This document shows, piece by piece, positions 8,944 through 21,021 of a DNA stretch of 64,000 nucleotides; position 1 is the stretch's first letter, and every line of letters begins with the position of its first letter. The stretch covers positions 40,810 through 104,809 of the forward strand of contig WBUN01000010.1 of the NCBI GenBank assembly GCA_008933705.1, written 5' to 3'. The DNA is from Hyphomicrobiaceae bacterium (GTDB lineage Bacteria; Pseudomonadota; Alphaproteobacteria; Rhizobiales; Hyphomicrobiaceae). The notes beneath the pieces were generated by a model, which searched no databases, was not told the origin of the DNA, and saw nothing but the letters and a program-made list of their open reading frames with translations. The position numbers and the translations under genes are program-made.

Positions 8944-9540
8944 ATGAAGAAGAAGACTGTGGTGATCAGCGCCATCGCGGCTGCGACGGTGCTCGCAGGC
9001 GGATGGGCCATGGCGCAGTCGGCCGGGCCCGGCAGCTTCGGCCCTCCGTTCATGCATGGCAAAGGCGCCGACGGAATGGGCCACGGCATGATGAGAGGCA
9101 TGGGCCACGGCATGATGAAGGGCATGGGGCACGGCATGGGTCCCGGCATGATGCATGGGGGCGCCGGCCTGACGTTCGCCGATCCGGCACGGATCGATGC
9201 GCTCAAGGCAGGGCTCGCGATCACGCCGGCCCAGGAGGCGGCCTGGAGCAAGTACGCCAAAGCCGTGCAGGACGCGGCGGCCACGATGAAGACGACGCGG
9301 GAGAGCATCGATCCGACCCAGATGAGCAAGATGACCCCGTCGGATCGCTTCGCATTCATGACCAAGATGCGTGAGCAGCGACAGACGCAATTCGACGCCG
9401 TGAAAAAGGCCGCCGAGGAGCTGCTCGCAACGCTCGACGCAGCCCAGAAGGCCAAGGCGACCGACATCCTGCCCGGGCTCGCGTTCGGCCCCGGCCCGAT
9501 GCGCGGAGCGTCCGCGGGTGATCAGCAGCACAGACACTGA
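8944..9540 (+). CDS. Met/His-rich periplasmic LTXXQ (Spy/CpxP-like) protein
   Basis: A 198-residue secreted protein. The signal peptide is residues 1-26 (MKKKTVVISAIAAATVLAGG, cleavage near AMA-QS). Residues ~37-75 are an array of GMGHGMM/GMxHG repeats able to bind soft metals such as copper or silver. The rest is helical and carries the Spy/CpxP-type LAITPAQEAAW motif and a second helical pair ending in LDAAQKAKATDILPG. Spy-like proteins act as periplasmic chaperones or metal-binding stress proteins. The ATG at 8944 follows GGAGACAGTC. It is divergent from the two-component system and probably its target. Confidence 0.85.
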   Translation: MKKKTVVISAIAAATVLAGGWAMAQSAGPGSFGPPFMHGKGADGMGHGMMRGMGHGMMKGMGHGMGPGMMHGGAGLTFADPARIDALKAGLAITPAQEAAWSKYAKAVQDAAATMKTTRESIDPTQMSKMTPSDRFAFMTKMREQRQTQFDAVKKAAEELLATLDAAQKAKATDILPGLAFGPGPMRGASAGDQQHRH

Positions 9541-9599
9541 CACCACGGGCGGCGTCGGCGGCCGCGGCCGCGGCATCCTCGCGCCATGCTGCCTGAACC

Positions 9600-9623
9600 C
9601 TCCGGGCGCCCGCGCGCCCGGAG
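9600..9623. terminator. GC-rich hairpin after the LTXXQ gene
   Basis: CTCCGGGCGC-CCGC-GCGCCCGGAG is a 10 bp perfect stem with a 4-nt loop, 60 bp past the stop of the LTXXQ gene and before the convergent small gene at 9674. No T-tract follows on either strand, so it may act as an mRNA 3' boundary rather than a classic intrinsic terminator. Confidence 0.45.
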
Positions 9624-9673
9624 CGCAGCAAGGGGTGAATTCGCTCACTGAGTCGCAGTCCGACGCGCACCCA

Positions 9674-9970
9674 TCATTCAACGCGGGGGGACGGCGGCGG
9701 AATGGGAGGCAGCTGCTGCAAGGGCGGCGCGATCACGGCCGGCGGCAGGACTTCGCGTGAGGGCCTCCCTGCGCGGTACCGGGGATAGACGGCGTGTGGA
9801 AACGTGGGTGAGTCGCGCAACTGCGGAGGCGGCGGATTCAAGGATGAGTAGGGCGGTGGATAGGGCGCCGAGTGTGAAGTCTGGGCAGCGGCCATCTCCG
9901 TGCCGCCCGCCAATACCGCCAGCACAACGACGCCTGAACGCATCAGCTCGCAGAATGTGTTGTCTGACAT
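9674..9970 (-). CDS. Small proline-rich secreted protein
   Basis: A 98-residue protein starting MSDNTFCELMRSGVVVLAVL, with a hydrophobic stretch and a probable signal-peptidase site after AAA-QT near residue 30. The mature part is dominated by proline (YPPPYSS, NPPPPQL, IPPPSP). It starts 8 bp after the stop of the acyl-CoA synthetase gene and is probably its operon partner. I recognise no family. Proline-rich exported peptides in this class of bacteria often sit in the cell envelope, but no function can be assigned. Confidence 0.55.
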   Translation of the reverse strand: MSDNTFCELMRSGVVVLAVLAGGTEMAAAQTSHSAPYPPPYSSLNPPPPQLRDSPTFPHAVYPRYRAGRPSREVLPPAVIAPPLQQLPPIPPPSPRVE

Positions 9971-9978
9971 GGGCAATA

Positions 9979-11865
9979 TCAACTCGATAGGCGTGCGCCA
10001 TCTGCCTGATGGACGCGGGCGTGACCGCCGCGGGAATACAGCTTCTCGATCTCGGCCACCAGGCGCTGCTCCAGCGCGGCCCGCTTGATCTTGAGCGTCG
10101 GCGTGAGCAGTCCTGCCGCAATGGTCCAGGGCTCTGTCGTCCACCAGACCGCACGCGGCGTGGCGTAGGCGGGGAAATCCTTCACGGCCTTCGCTATGCG
10201 CTGCAGGAGGAAGTCGGCCTCACGCTGATGCGAAGACCTCACCATGCCGTCGGTCTTGCTCTCGAGCTTGGTCTTTTCCCGGCTCCACTCGTCGGGGTTG
10301 AGGACGACGAGGGCCGCCAGGAAAGGACGCCGCTCCCCGATCACCATGGCCTGCTCGAACAGCGGGTCGGATATGATGGCCGTCTCGAGATCGACCGGAG
10401 CTATCTTCTCACCAGTGGACGTGACGATGATGTCCTTGATGCGCCCGGTGATGGTGATGCGTCCCCCTTCGATGCGCGCCTGATCGCCCGTATGCAGCCA
10501 CCCGTCGGCCTCGATCGCCCGGTGGGTCTCCTCCGGCTTGCGCCAATAGCCGACCATGACGCTCGGAGCGCGCACGAGAAGCTCTTCGTTCTCGCCGATC
10601 TTGACCTCGATGCCGACAAGCGGCCTGCCGACCGAACGGGGATCGTTGTCGTCCGGCGTGTTGGTGGAGACCACGGGCGATGTCTCCGTCATGCCGTAGC
10701 CCTGCAGGATGTCCAGCCCCAGGGACAGAAACAGACGAATGATCGGAAACGCGATGGGCGCACCGCCACTGACGGCGACGCGCAGCCGCCCTCCGAGCTG
10801 GGCCAGCACCTTGTCGGCGACCATTCGCTTCAGGATAGGCCAAAAGAGCCGGTCGAGCAGCGAGAGCGGACCTCCTCGACCCTGGCGCGCATCAAACAGG
10901 CGGCCGCCGACAGCCAGTGTCATATCGAGCAGGGCCCGCTCCAGCCATGTGGCCGACGCCCGATGCTCCATGACCTTGGAATAGAACTTCTCGTAGATGC
11001 GGGGCACCGAGACGAGAACCGTCGGCCGTACCGTCTTCAAGTCCTCGGGCAGGTGCTGCGTGGATCGGGCGTAAGCCACGCAGGCGCCGGCCGCGATTGG
11101 ATAGTAGTAGCCCGCCGTGCGCTCGAAGGTATGCGACAGCGGCAGGAAAGACAGGAAGATGTCGCTTTCCTCCGCCTGCACGCGCTCCCGAATAGCCCTG
11201 ATGTTGGTCATGATGTTGTGGTGCGACAGCATGACGCCCTTCGGCCGCCCTGTCGTACCGGAGGTGTACACGATGGCAGCGAGATCGCTCGGCTTGACGA
11301 CGACGGAGCCATCACCCTTCGCTGCGCGCATTTGCCCGCTGGCAAGCCAACGATCGACCGCGACGACGCGGCCACTGACGCCTTCGACGTCCCCCGCGGG
11401 GCCGTCCTTCAAGCAGATGACGCGCTTCAGCCCGCCAAGCCGGTCGGCTGCGGACGCCAGCGTCTGCCACCGCTCGGCCGAATCGATGAGCAGAAGCGAA
11501 GCGCCGCTGTCTTGCAGGATATAGATGATGCTTTCCGGGTTATCGATGGCATGGAGGGGCACAGGAACCAGGCCGCGAGAAAGCACCGCCTGATCCATCG
11601 AGACGTGGTCGATGCCGTTCGGCACGAGTATGGCGACACGCTCGCCGGGGGCCAACTCCTCGGCGTCGAGGGCACGCCTCCAGGCTTCGAACCGCTGGTC
11701 GATCTCTTGCCACGAGTAGCCGACCCAGCGGCCCGCCTTGCCATCGAACTGACGATAGGCTTCCCGGCGCGGTGTCTTCCCGACACGCCATCGCAGCAGC
11801 TCCGGCAATGTCTGCACGTCATCGAGGCCCGCGGAAGGATACGGCTCACGATCTGCAGATGCCAT
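9979..11865 (-). CDS. AMP-dependent long-chain acyl-CoA synthetase
   Basis: A 628-residue ANL-superfamily ligase. The P-loop-like motif IVYTSGTTGRPKG is at residues 198-210, followed by LSHHNIM; a YGMTE-type motif (LQGYGMTETSPV), the hinge region WLHTGDQARI and the GRIKDIIVTSTGEKI A10 region are present. It should activate a fatty or related carboxylic acid via an acyl-adenylate to its CoA thioester. The start MASADREP was chosen for its AGAAGG box; an ATG 30 nt upstream has only a CGGAG box 2 nt away, too close. It lies downstream of the cbb operon in the same direction, separated by 229 bp, and need not be part of it. Confidence 0.9.
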   Translation of the reverse strand: MASADREPYPSAGLDDVQTLPELLRWRVGKTPRREAYRQFDGKAGRWVGYSWQEIDQRFEAWRRALDAEELAPGERVAILVPNGIDHVSMDQAVLSRGLVPVPLHAIDNPESIIYILQDSGASLLLIDSAERWQTLASAADRLGGLKRVICLKDGPAGDVEGVSGRVVAVDRWLASGQMRAAKGDGSVVVKPSDLAAIVYTSGTTGRPKGVMLSHHNIMTNIRAIRERVQAEESDIFLSFLPLSHTFERTAGYYYPIAAGACVAYARSTQHLPEDLKTVRPTVLVSVPRIYEKFYSKVMEHRASATWLERALLDMTLAVGGRLFDARQGRGGPLSLLDRLFWPILKRMVADKVLAQLGGRLRVAVSGGAPIAFPIIRLFLSLGLDILQGYGMTETSPVVSTNTPDDNDPRSVGRPLVGIEVKIGENEELLVRAPSVMVGYWRKPEETHRAIEADGWLHTGDQARIEGGRITITGRIKDIIVTSTGEKIAPVDLETAIISDPLFEQAMVIGERRPFLAALVVLNPDEWSREKTKLESKTDGMVRSSHQREADFLLQRIAKAVKDFPAYATPRAVWWTTEPWTIAAGLLTPTLKIKRAALEQRLVAEIEKLYSRGGHARVHQADGARLSS

Positions 11866-12094
11866 TGTTGGTCCGCCTTCTCCTGCGTCCCCCATCTCCG
11901 AGGCGAATTATACCACCTTTGTGTGGAATGGGCCTCTGCGAGGGCCGGCAAAGACGCCAACATCTATTGCGTCGACCGGGCGCGGCGTCCTGGCGCCGGC
12001 ATGCTGCAAGACGCGGTCGATGCGCTGGCATGCCCCGTCACGTCCGGAGCAAGCGGCACACCCCTGGCACCTGCCCTGTCACCGATCGATGCGG

Positions 12095-12775
12095 CTAAGT
12101 CGTCGCGCCACCCTGCGCCGCATCCCTGATCGCGCGAATGTTGGCCGCGTAGGCGTCGCGGTCTTCGCCACGGAAGACAGCGGACCCGGCAACCAGCACG
12201 TTCGCGCCTGCTGCAGTGACGAGCGGTGCGGTTTGAGGCGTCACGCCACCGTCGACCTCGATGTCGATCGGCCGCGTGCCGATCATTGCCTTGAGACGCC
12301 GCACCTTCTCAACCACGGCCGGGATGAAGGCCTGGCCGCCAAAGCCGGGATTGACCGTCATCACGAGGATGAGGTCCAGCCTGTCGAGCACGTACTCGAC
12401 GACGCTCTCGGGCGTAGACGGATTGAGCGACACGCCGGCCTTCTTGCCCAGAGCGCGGATCGCCTGCAGCGATCGGTCGAGGTGTGGGCCTGCCTCGGCA
12501 TGCACCGTGATGATGTCGCAGCCCGCATCCGCAAAGCTCGCCAGAAAGGGATCAGCGGGCGCAATCATCAGGTGGCAATCGAATGTCTTCCTGGATGCGG
12601 ATCGAATGGCCTTCACCACCGGCGGGCCGAAAGTGATATTGGGTACGAAGTGACCATCCATAACGTCGAGATGGATCCAGTCAGCGCCGGCCGCGTCGAC
12701 GGCGCGCACCTCCTCCCCGAGACGCGCGAAGTCGGCTGAGAGTATCGAGGGCGCGATGATGATCGGCCGGGTCAT
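12095..12775 (-). CDS. cbbE: Ribulose-phosphate 3-epimerase
   Basis: A 226-residue TIM-barrel epimerase that interconverts ribulose 5-phosphate and xylulose 5-phosphate in the Calvin and pentose phosphate cycles. Diagnostic motifs: [17 protein letters not shown] at the N-terminus, [30 protein letters not shown] and EVDGGV, which hold the metal-binding His/Asp residues and the catalytic Asp pair. Its ATG overlaps the cbbX stop (ATGA). It is the last gene of the cbb operon. Symbol cbbE is used because of context; the general name is rpe. Confidence 0.95.
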   Translation of the reverse strand: MTRPIIIAPSILSADFARLGEEVRAVDAAGADWIHLDVMDGHFVPNITFGPPVVKAIRSASRKTFDCHLMIAPADPFLASFADAGCDIITVHAEAGPHLDRSLQAIRALGKKAGVSLNPSTPESVVEYVLDRLDLILVMTVNPGFGGQAFIPAVVEKVRRLKAMIGTRPIDIEVDGGVTPQTAPLVTAAGANVLVAGSAVFRGEDRDAYAANIRAIRDAAQGGATT

Positions 12776-13725
12776 CGGGAGGGTTCTCGCGTGGACGGAG
12801 CGACCGGCAGCGCAAATACGCGGCTCGCCAGGATATCCGGGGCGTCGATGATGGAAAGCGCGTCGGCCGTCAGCGGCTGCTGCGCACTCTCGAACAGCCG
12901 GTTGGCCTGGCGCAGCCTCGCTCGATCGAGCGCATTGCGGATCGAGCGGGCATTGGCGAAGTGGGGCAACTGCCGCCTGTGGGCGATGTACCGTGACAGG
13001 GCCTCACGACCCGCAGGGGAAAGCCGGTAGCTTTGGCGCTCGAGCATGCGACCGGCGATCAGCAGCAGCTCCTCGTTGGAATAATCCGGGAAATCGATGT
13101 GATGGGCGATACGTGAGCGAAATCCGGGGTTGCTTCCGAAGAACCGATCCATGCGGTCGGCGTAACCCGCCAGGATCACGACCAGGTCCTCGCGCTGGTT
13201 CTCCATCGCCTGCAGGAGGATCTCGATCGCCTCCTGACCATAGTCCCGCTCGTTCTCGGCGCGGTAGAGGTAGTAGGCCTCGTCGATGAACAGCACACCG
13301 CCCATCGCCTTTCGCAACACCTCTTTCGTCTTCGGCGCCGTGTGACCGATGTACTGACCGACGAGATCATCGCGCGTCACCGATACAAGATGGCCTTTGC
13401 GCACATACCCCAGCCGATGCAGCAGATCCGCCATTCGCACCGCCACCGTGGTCTTACCAGTCCCCGGGTTGCCGGTGAAGCTCATGTGCAGCGTCGGGGT
13501 CTCATGGGCGAGGCCGAGCTTCTTGCGTGCGCGCTCCACGAGCAGCAACGCCGCAATCTCGCGGATGCGCCGCTTGACGGGGGCAAGGCCGACGAGATCG
13601 CGGTCGAGCTCTTCGAGGACGGACCCGACCCCGGCCTCGGCAAATTCCCGTTGCAGGTCGACGCTCGCGCCCATCGTGTCGCCGCGGGCCTCGATATCGC
13701 TGACGCGTTCCGGTGCTGCTGCCAT
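12772..13725 (-). CDS. cbbX: Red-type RuBisCO activase CbbX (AAA+ ATPase)
   Basis: A 317-residue AAA+ protein that remodels inhibited red-type RuBisCO. Walker [10 protein letters not shown], Walker [12 protein letters not shown], a sensor region and the [20 protein letters not shown] pore-loop segment typical of CbbX are visible. The start MAAAPERV at 13723-13725 has GAAGGG 9 nt upstream. Located directly after cbbS (23 bp gap), as expected for form IC RuBisCO operons. Confidence 0.95.
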   Translation of the reverse strand: MAAAPERVSDIEARGDTMGASVDLQREFAEAGVGSVLEELDRDLVGLAPVKRRIREIAALLLVERARKKLGLAHETPTLHMSFTGNPGTGKTTVAVRMADLLHRLGYVRKGHLVSVTRDDLVGQYIGHTAPKTKEVLRKAMGGVLFIDEAYYLYRAENERDYGQEAIEILLQAMENQREDLVVILAGYADRMDRFFGSNPGFRSRIAHHIDFPDYSNEELLLIAGRMLERQSYRLSPAGREALSRYIAHRRQLPHFANARSIRNALDRARLRQANRLFESAQQPLTADALSIIDAPDILASRVFALPVAPSTREPSR

Positions 13726-13748
13726 GGTCCGGTACCCTTCGACTGCGC

Positions 13749-14168
13749 TCAATCGTATCGCTTGCCTTCGGGACGCCCTGCGGCATAGGCCCGCGTGGTG
13801 TAGACGACGTTGCGGCCTTTGCCTTCCGTCCGCTCGAGCGCAAAGCCGGGCTCCTCCTTCGGCCGGTTGACGATGAAGGAAATCCTCACCGACTCCCAGC
13901 CGTGGCTCGCATCGAACGCAGACAGACGCACGTAGCGATCACCATAGATCTTGCGGCAGGACGCCAGCTCGTTCATGACGCCGGCCGCATCCTTCAGATC
14001 GAACATCGGCAGGCCCCACATCTCCCAGAAGCTGTTGCGGGGATGCGGGTCGTCGGTGAACTCCAGGCTGATCGCCCACCCCTTCTTGAGGCAGTACTCG
14101 ACCTGTTTGCGGATCTGCTCGTCGGTCAGGTCGGGCAGAAACGAAAAGCAGCCCTGGGTGATGCGCAT
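13749..14168 (-). CDS. cbbS: RuBisCO small subunit (red type)
   Basis: A 139-residue small subunit beginning [19 protein letters not shown], the standard red-type N-terminus, and carrying the long C-terminal beta-hairpin extension (after ~110) of form IC/ID enzymes. The ATG at 14166-14168 has GAGGAT upstream; the longer 178-residue frame is rejected because it runs into cbbL. It lies 11 bp after cbbL. Confidence 0.96.
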   Translation of the reverse strand: MRITQGCFSFLPDLTDEQIRKQVEYCLKKGWAISLEFTDDPHPRNSFWEMWGLPMFDLKDAAGVMNELASCRKIYGDRYVRLSAFDASHGWESVRISFIVNRPKEEPGFALERTEGKGRNVVYTTRAYAAGRPEGKRYD

Positions 14169-14179
14169 GATGGGTATCC

Positions 14180-16745
<2,566 letters not shown>

Positions 16746-16909
16746 GTGCGGCCTCTCCTCGCTAGTCGTGTCCAGTTGATCGCTGCTGCTCCGCAGCGGC
16801 GACATCCATCGCGCCGGCGCTTCGCCGACCGTCGAGACCTACCCAAAGCCATCAGCACTCACGGCGCTGCTCGAAGCAGCCACGCCGTCGCTGTCTCGGT
16901 CCCTGCATC
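16746..16909 (-). other. 164 bp gap inside the cbb operon with a small hairpin
   Basis: The only sizeable gap inside the otherwise tight cbb operon. It holds a 6 bp stem with 6-nt loop (CGCTGC-TGCTCC-GCAGCG, 16781-16798) about 35 nt ahead of cbbA. It might be a processing or stabilising hairpin that lets cbbALSXE transcripts differ in level from cbbFPT. No promoter motif stands out. Confidence 0.4.
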
Positions 16910-18913
16910 TCAGCCACCCACAGCCTTCGCCGCCGCCACGATGGCGTCGGCTGTGATGCCGCAGTGTCGATAGACCTCATCGCCAGGCGCCGACGCGCCA
17001 AAGCCCTTCATGCCGATGAAGACGCCTTTGCTGCCGATCCATTGGTCCCATCCAAGCCGCACGCCCGCCTCGATGGCGATCCGCGGCGCCGAACCCAAGA
17101 CCTCAAGCCGGTATTCCTCCGGCTGCTGGGCGAACATCTCCCAGGACGGCATGGAGACGACGGCTGCGCGCATCCCGATCCGTGCGAGCCGGGCCGCAGC
17201 CTCCACCGCCAACGCGACCTCCGATCCCGTCGCCAACAGGGTAACATCGCGCCCGCTCTTGGGTTCGATCAGGACATGCGCGCCGAATGCGACGAGGTTG
17301 TTGTCGGTGTGCTCCGTCCGCAGTGTCGGTACGTTCTGGCGGGTCAGGCACAGCACCGAGGGTTTGTCGACTTGCCTGATTGCCACCGCCCAAGCTTCGG
17401 CCGTCTCGACGGCGTCGGCTGGCCGGAACACAAGCAGATTCGGGATCGCCCGCAGGCTGGCCAGATGCTCGACAGGTTGATGCGTCGGCCCGTCCTCACC
17501 CAGACCGATGCTGTCGTGCGTCATCACATGCACGACGCGCACGCCCATCAAGGCGGCAAGCCGGATCGCCGGGCGCGAATAGTCGGAGAAGGCGAGGAAG
17601 GTGCCGCCGTACGGGATGAACCCGCCGTGCAGTGCCAGGCCGTTCATCGCCGAAGCCATCGCGTGCTCGCGCACACCGTAGTTGATGTAGCTTCCGCGAT
17701 AGTCGGCGGGCGCCACCGCGACCTGATCCTTGGTCCTGGTGCCGTTGGAGCCGGTGAGGTCGGCCGAGCCCCCGACCAGATTGGGTTGCAGCTTCGTGAG
17801 CTCGGTCAGCACCTGTTGCGAGGAGATGCGCGTGGCCACGCGCGGCCGCTCGGCCGAAAACCGCCTCTTGATCTCCTCCATGCCGGCACAGAGATCGGAC
17901 GCGGGTCGCCCCGAGATCTGATCCTGGAATTCCACTCGCGTGGCGGGTTCCATCGCTTCCAATCGCGCCTGCCAATGCTCGCGCATCGCGCGTCCGCGGC
18001 TGCCCGCCGCGCGCCAGCGTGCCAGCACGTGCTCGGGGACCTCGAAGGGCTGGCTCGACCAACCCAGATGCGCTCGCGCAGCGGCGATTTCGGCCGCGCC
18101 CAGCGGCGCACCGTGCATTTCCTTGGTGCCCTGCTTGTTCGGCGCTCCAAAGCCGATGATCGTCCGGCACGCGATCAGCGATGGCCTGTCCGCGTTCTGC
18201 GCCGCGGCAAGGGCGTCGGCGACCTCCGCCGGAGCATGGCCGTTGACCCGCGTCACGGCCCAGCCCGCCGCCTCAAAGCGCTTGAGCTGATCCATCGACG
18301 TCGAAAGCGACGTGCCGCCGTCGATTGTGATGCCGTTGTCGTCGAAAAGCACGATGAGCCGGGAAAGCTTCAGATGACCGGCAAGATCGATGGCCTCGTG
18401 GCTTATGCCTTCCATGAGGCAGCCATCGCCGGCCATCACATAGGTGCGGTGATCCACAAGACCATCGCCGTAACGCGCATTCAGCATGCGTTCCGCCAGC
18501 GCCATGCCGACTGCGGTGGCGATCCCCTGGCCGAGCGGGCCCGTGGTCGTCTCCACGCCCGGACAATGGCCAAACTCGGGATGGCCGGCGGTCTTGGCCC
18601 CGAGCTGCCGGAAACGCCTCAGCTCGTCGACACCGACGCCGTCGTAGCCTGTCAGGTAAAGCAAGGCGTAGAGCAGCATCGAGCCGTGGCCGGCCGACAG
18701 AACAAAGCGATCCCGATCCGGCCAGGCAGGCCTGCTCGCATCGAACTTGAGGAACTGGGTGAAGAGAACCGTGGCCACGTCGGCCATGCCCATCGGCATG
18801 CCGGGATGACCCGACTTGGCATTTTCCACCGCGTCCATCGCCAGCACGCGGATCGCGTTGGCCATCCCCGCGTGGGGCTGGCTTGCGCCCGTCGCACGGT
18901 CGCGTTCAGCCAT
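16910..18913 (-). CDS. cbbT: Transketolase
   Basis: A 667-residue thiamine diphosphate enzyme that moves two-carbon units in the regenerative phase of the Calvin cycle. Visible are the N-terminal [12 protein letters not shown] segment, the ThDP-binding GDGCLMEG...N motif ([14 protein letters not shown], then DDNGITIDG), [11 protein letters not shown] and [16 protein letters not shown]. The ATG at 18911-18913 was taken for its GGAG box; an ATG six codons upstream is possible. It follows cbbP closely. Confidence 0.95.
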   Translation of the reverse strand: MAERDRATGASQPHAGMANAIRVLAMDAVENAKSGHPGMPMGMADVATVLFTQFLKFDASRPAWPDRDRFVLSAGHGSMLLYALLYLTGYDGVGVDELRRFRQLGAKTAGHPEFGHCPGVETTTGPLGQGIATAVGMALAERMLNARYGDGLVDHRTYVMAGDGCLMEGISHEAIDLAGHLKLSRLIVLFDDNGITIDGGTSLSTSMDQLKRFEAAGWAVTRVNGHAPAEVADALAAAQNADRPSLIACRTIIGFGAPNKQGTKEMHGAPLGAAEIAAARAHLGWSSQPFEVPEHVLARWRAAGSRGRAMREHWQARLEAMEPATRVEFQDQISGRPASDLCAGMEEIKRRFSAERPRVATRISSQQVLTELTKLQPNLVGGSADLTGSNGTRTKDQVAVAPADYRGSYINYGVREHAMASAMNGLALHGGFIPYGGTFLAFSDYSRPAIRLAALMGVRVVHVMTHDSIGLGEDGPTHQPVEHLASLRAIPNLLVFRPADAVETAEAWAVAIRQVDKPSVLCLTRQNVPTLRTEHTDNNLVAFGAHVLIEPKSGRDVTLLATGSEVALAVEAAARLARIGMRAAVVSMPSWEMFAQQPEEYRLEVLGSAPRIAIEAGVRLGWDQWIGSKGVFIGMKGFGASAPGDEVYRHCGITADAIVAAAKAVGG

Positions 18914-18935
18914 GTGCTCCGTGTCCCTCATGGTC

Positions 18936-19811
18936 TCACGCGGCGCGCCGCTTCCTCTCTATGAGCCGCAAGATCATCGGCGTCAGGATCAACTGCATCG
19001 CCAGGTCCAGCTTGTTGCCTGGCGTCACGATGGAGTTCGCGCGCGACATGAAGCTGCCTGGGATCATCGCCAGCAGGTACGGAAAGTCGATGCCGCGCGG
19101 ATTGCGAAAGCGGATGACGACCATCGATTCATCGGGCGTCGGTATCCAGCGGGCGACGAACGGATTGGAGGTATCGACCGTCGGCACGCGTTGGAAGTTG
19201 ATGTCCGTCTCGGTGAACTGCGGGCAGATGTAGCTCACATAGTCGGGCATGCGCCGCAGGATCGTATCGGTCACCGCCTCGGTCGTGTATCCGCGCGACG
19301 CCCGGTCGCGATGGATCTTCTGAATCCACTCGAGGTTGATGACGGGCACCACTCCGATCTTGAGATCGGCATAGCGCGCCACATTGAGGCGATCCGTCAC
19401 GGCGGCGCCGTGCAGGCCCTCGTAGAACAGCAGGTCGCTCCCATGCGGCAGATCCTGCCAAGCCGTGAATGTGCCCGGCGGAGAGCCGAGCGCCGCGGCT
19501 TCCTCTTCATCATGCACGTAGTGCCGTGTGCGGCCGGTGCCGGTCTCTCCATACGTCCTGAACACGTCTTCGAGATCCGCCAGCAGATTGGCTTCCGGTC
19601 CGAAGTGGCTGAAGTGATTGTTCCCTTTCTTCGACGCCTCCGCCATCGCCGCCTTCATCTCCGCACGGTCGTAGCGATGGAAGGCATCGCCTTCGATGAA
19701 AGCGGCATTGATCTTCTCCCGACGGAAGATCTGCTCGAACGTCTGCTTGACCGAGCTGGTGCCGGCCCCGGACGATCCGGTAACGGAGATTATCGGATGC
19801 TTGACGGACAT
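18936..19811 (-). CDS. cbbP: Phosphoribulokinase
   Basis: A 291-residue kinase of the bacterial octameric class. The P-loop GSSGAGTSS is at residues 12-20, and [23 protein letters not shown] and LFYEGLHGA hold the substrate-binding residues. It makes ribulose 1,5-bisphosphate. The start ([12 protein letters not shown]) has a GAGGAAG box just upstream and lies 16 bp from the cbbF stop. Confidence 0.97.
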   Translation of the reverse strand: MSVKHPIISVTGSSGAGTSSVKQTFEQIFRREKINAAFIEGDAFHRYDRAEMKAAMAEASKKGNNHFSHFGPEANLLADLEDVFRTYGETGTGRTRHYVHDEEEAAALGSPPGTFTAWQDLPHGSDLLFYEGLHGAAVTDRLNVARYADLKIGVVPVINLEWIQKIHRDRASRGYTTEAVTDTILRRMPDYVSYICPQFTETDINFQRVPTVDTSNPFVARWIPTPDESMVVIRFRNPRGIDFPYLLAMIPGSFMSRANSIVTPGNKLDLAMQLILTPMILRLIERKRRAA

Positions 19812-19827
19812 CGCTTCCTCAACCGGC

Positions 19828-20874
19828 CTAGGTTCCGAATAATCCGCGCTGGTTGAACAGGGGCGAGCGCTCGCCGATGGCGTGAAGATCCGACTTGTAG
19901 CGCGCGATGCGCTCCACTTCCTCCTTGGAGCCGAACACGAAAGGCGTCCGCTGGTGCAGTCGCTGCGGCGTCGCATCAAGAATGCGCTCGCGGCCGTCCG
20001 TTGCGCAGCCGCCTGCCTGCTCGACAAGCCATGCGACGGGATTGGCCTCGTATATCAGGCGAAGGCGGCCGCTGCCGTAGCCTTTGCGTGCGTCGCCTGG
20101 ATACAGAAAGACCCCGCCGCGCATCAGGATGCGGTGGGCCTCGGCAACCAGTGAGGCGATCCAGCGCGTATTGAAATCCTGGTCGCGCGGGCCGTCCTTG
20201 CCGGCCACGCAATCACCCACGTAGGCGCGGATTGCCTCGCTCCAATAGCGGGCATTCGAGGCGTTGATCGCGTATTCGCGGGTCTTCTCCGGAATCTTCG
20301 CGCACGCAACGGTCATCAGGAAGGCGCCGGAGAGCCGGTCGAGCGTATAGATCTGTGTCCCCTTGCCGACCGTCAGCACCATCGCGCAATGGGGACCATA
20401 AATCACGTATCCGGCGGCTTTCTGCGCTGCCCCCTTCTGCAGGAACACGCTGTCCGCCGTGCCGTTCGTCTTCCCCTGCATGGGCACAATCGAGAAGATC
20501 GTGCCGATCGAGACGTTGCTGTCGATGTTGGATGACCCATCCAGAGGATCGAGGGCCACGGCAAGGGGTGCATCCTCGCTCAGGACGAGGGACGCTTCGA
20601 GCTCCTCGGACGCGACAGCCGCCACGGGCGCCGCGCGCAACGCCGCGATCAGCAGCTCGTTGGCCCTGACGTCGAGTTCCTTCTGCTCATCGCCCTGGAC
20701 ATTGCCGCCCACGACTTCTGCGAGCCTGCCGCCAAGGGCTCCCTGGCCAATAAGGGTTGCTATCGATCGTGCAGCGTCTGCGATTGCCAGTATGGTTGCC
20801 GCGACAGCCCGGCGCTCCGCGCTGACGGCACTCCAGCCTGCGAGATACGTCTCCAGCGGAATTTGTTGTGCCAT
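19828..20874 (-). CDS. cbbF: Fructose-1,6-bisphosphatase class I
   Basis: A 348-residue class I FBPase (with sedoheptulose-1,7-bisphosphatase activity in many autotrophs). Motifs: GNVQGDEQKELDVRAN, the metal-binding LDPLDGSSNIDSNVSIGTIF and GGVFLYPGD, with RLRLIYEANPVAWLVEQAGG near the C-terminus. The start MAQQIPLETYLAGW follows GGGAAGATCAGG. It is the first gene of the cbb operon, 147 bp from divergent cbbR, so the operon promoter must lie in that gap. Confidence 0.96.
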   Translation of the reverse strand: MAQQIPLETYLAGWSAVSAERRAVAATILAIADAARSIATLIGQGALGGRLAEVVGGNVQGDEQKELDVRANELLIAALRAAPVAAVASEELEASLVLSEDAPLAVALDPLDGSSNIDSNVSIGTIFSIVPMQGKTNGTADSVFLQKGAAQKAAGYVIYGPHCAMVLTVGKGTQIYTLDRLSGAFLMTVACAKIPEKTREYAINASNARYWSEAIRAYVGDCVAGKDGPRDQDFNTRWIASLVAEAHRILMRGGVFLYPGDARKGYGSGRLRLIYEANPVAWLVEQAGGCATDGRERILDATPQRLHQRTPFVFGSKEEVERIARYKSDLHAIGERSPLFNQRGLFGT

Positions 20875-20993
20875 CCTGATCTTCCCTCTCCTGCGATCAA
20901 CCGCGCTGCACGCGCGGTGCTCACCCCGATCGCTTCCCTGGCGCTGCCGGCTTTCATCGGTCTTTGCGTCAAATCCTGATCTGGCTGGCACAT

Positions 20994-21010
20994 TTAGTGA
21001 AGTTGAATTA
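20994..21010. promoter_or_regulatory. CbbR-type TNA-N7-TNA boxes
   Basis: Two overlapping matches to the LysR/CbbR consensus: TTA-GTGAAGT-TGA (20994-21006) and TGA-AGTTGAA-TTA (20998-21010). They lie in the cbbF-cbbR gap, just ahead of the cbbR start, where CbbR operators are found in characterised operons. The site fits both autorepression and activation of cbbF. Confidence 0.6.
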
Positions 21011-21021
21011 TCTTTCCCCAC

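Noticed and set aside
10009..12129. A 706-codon open frame on the plus strand
   Set aside because: It lies antisense to the complete acyl-CoA synthetase gene and into cbbE; it has no ribosome binding site or family motif. Long antisense frames are common in GC-rich DNA.
16964..18964. A 666-codon open frame on the plus strand
   Set aside because: Exactly antisense to transketolase, with no recognisable domain.
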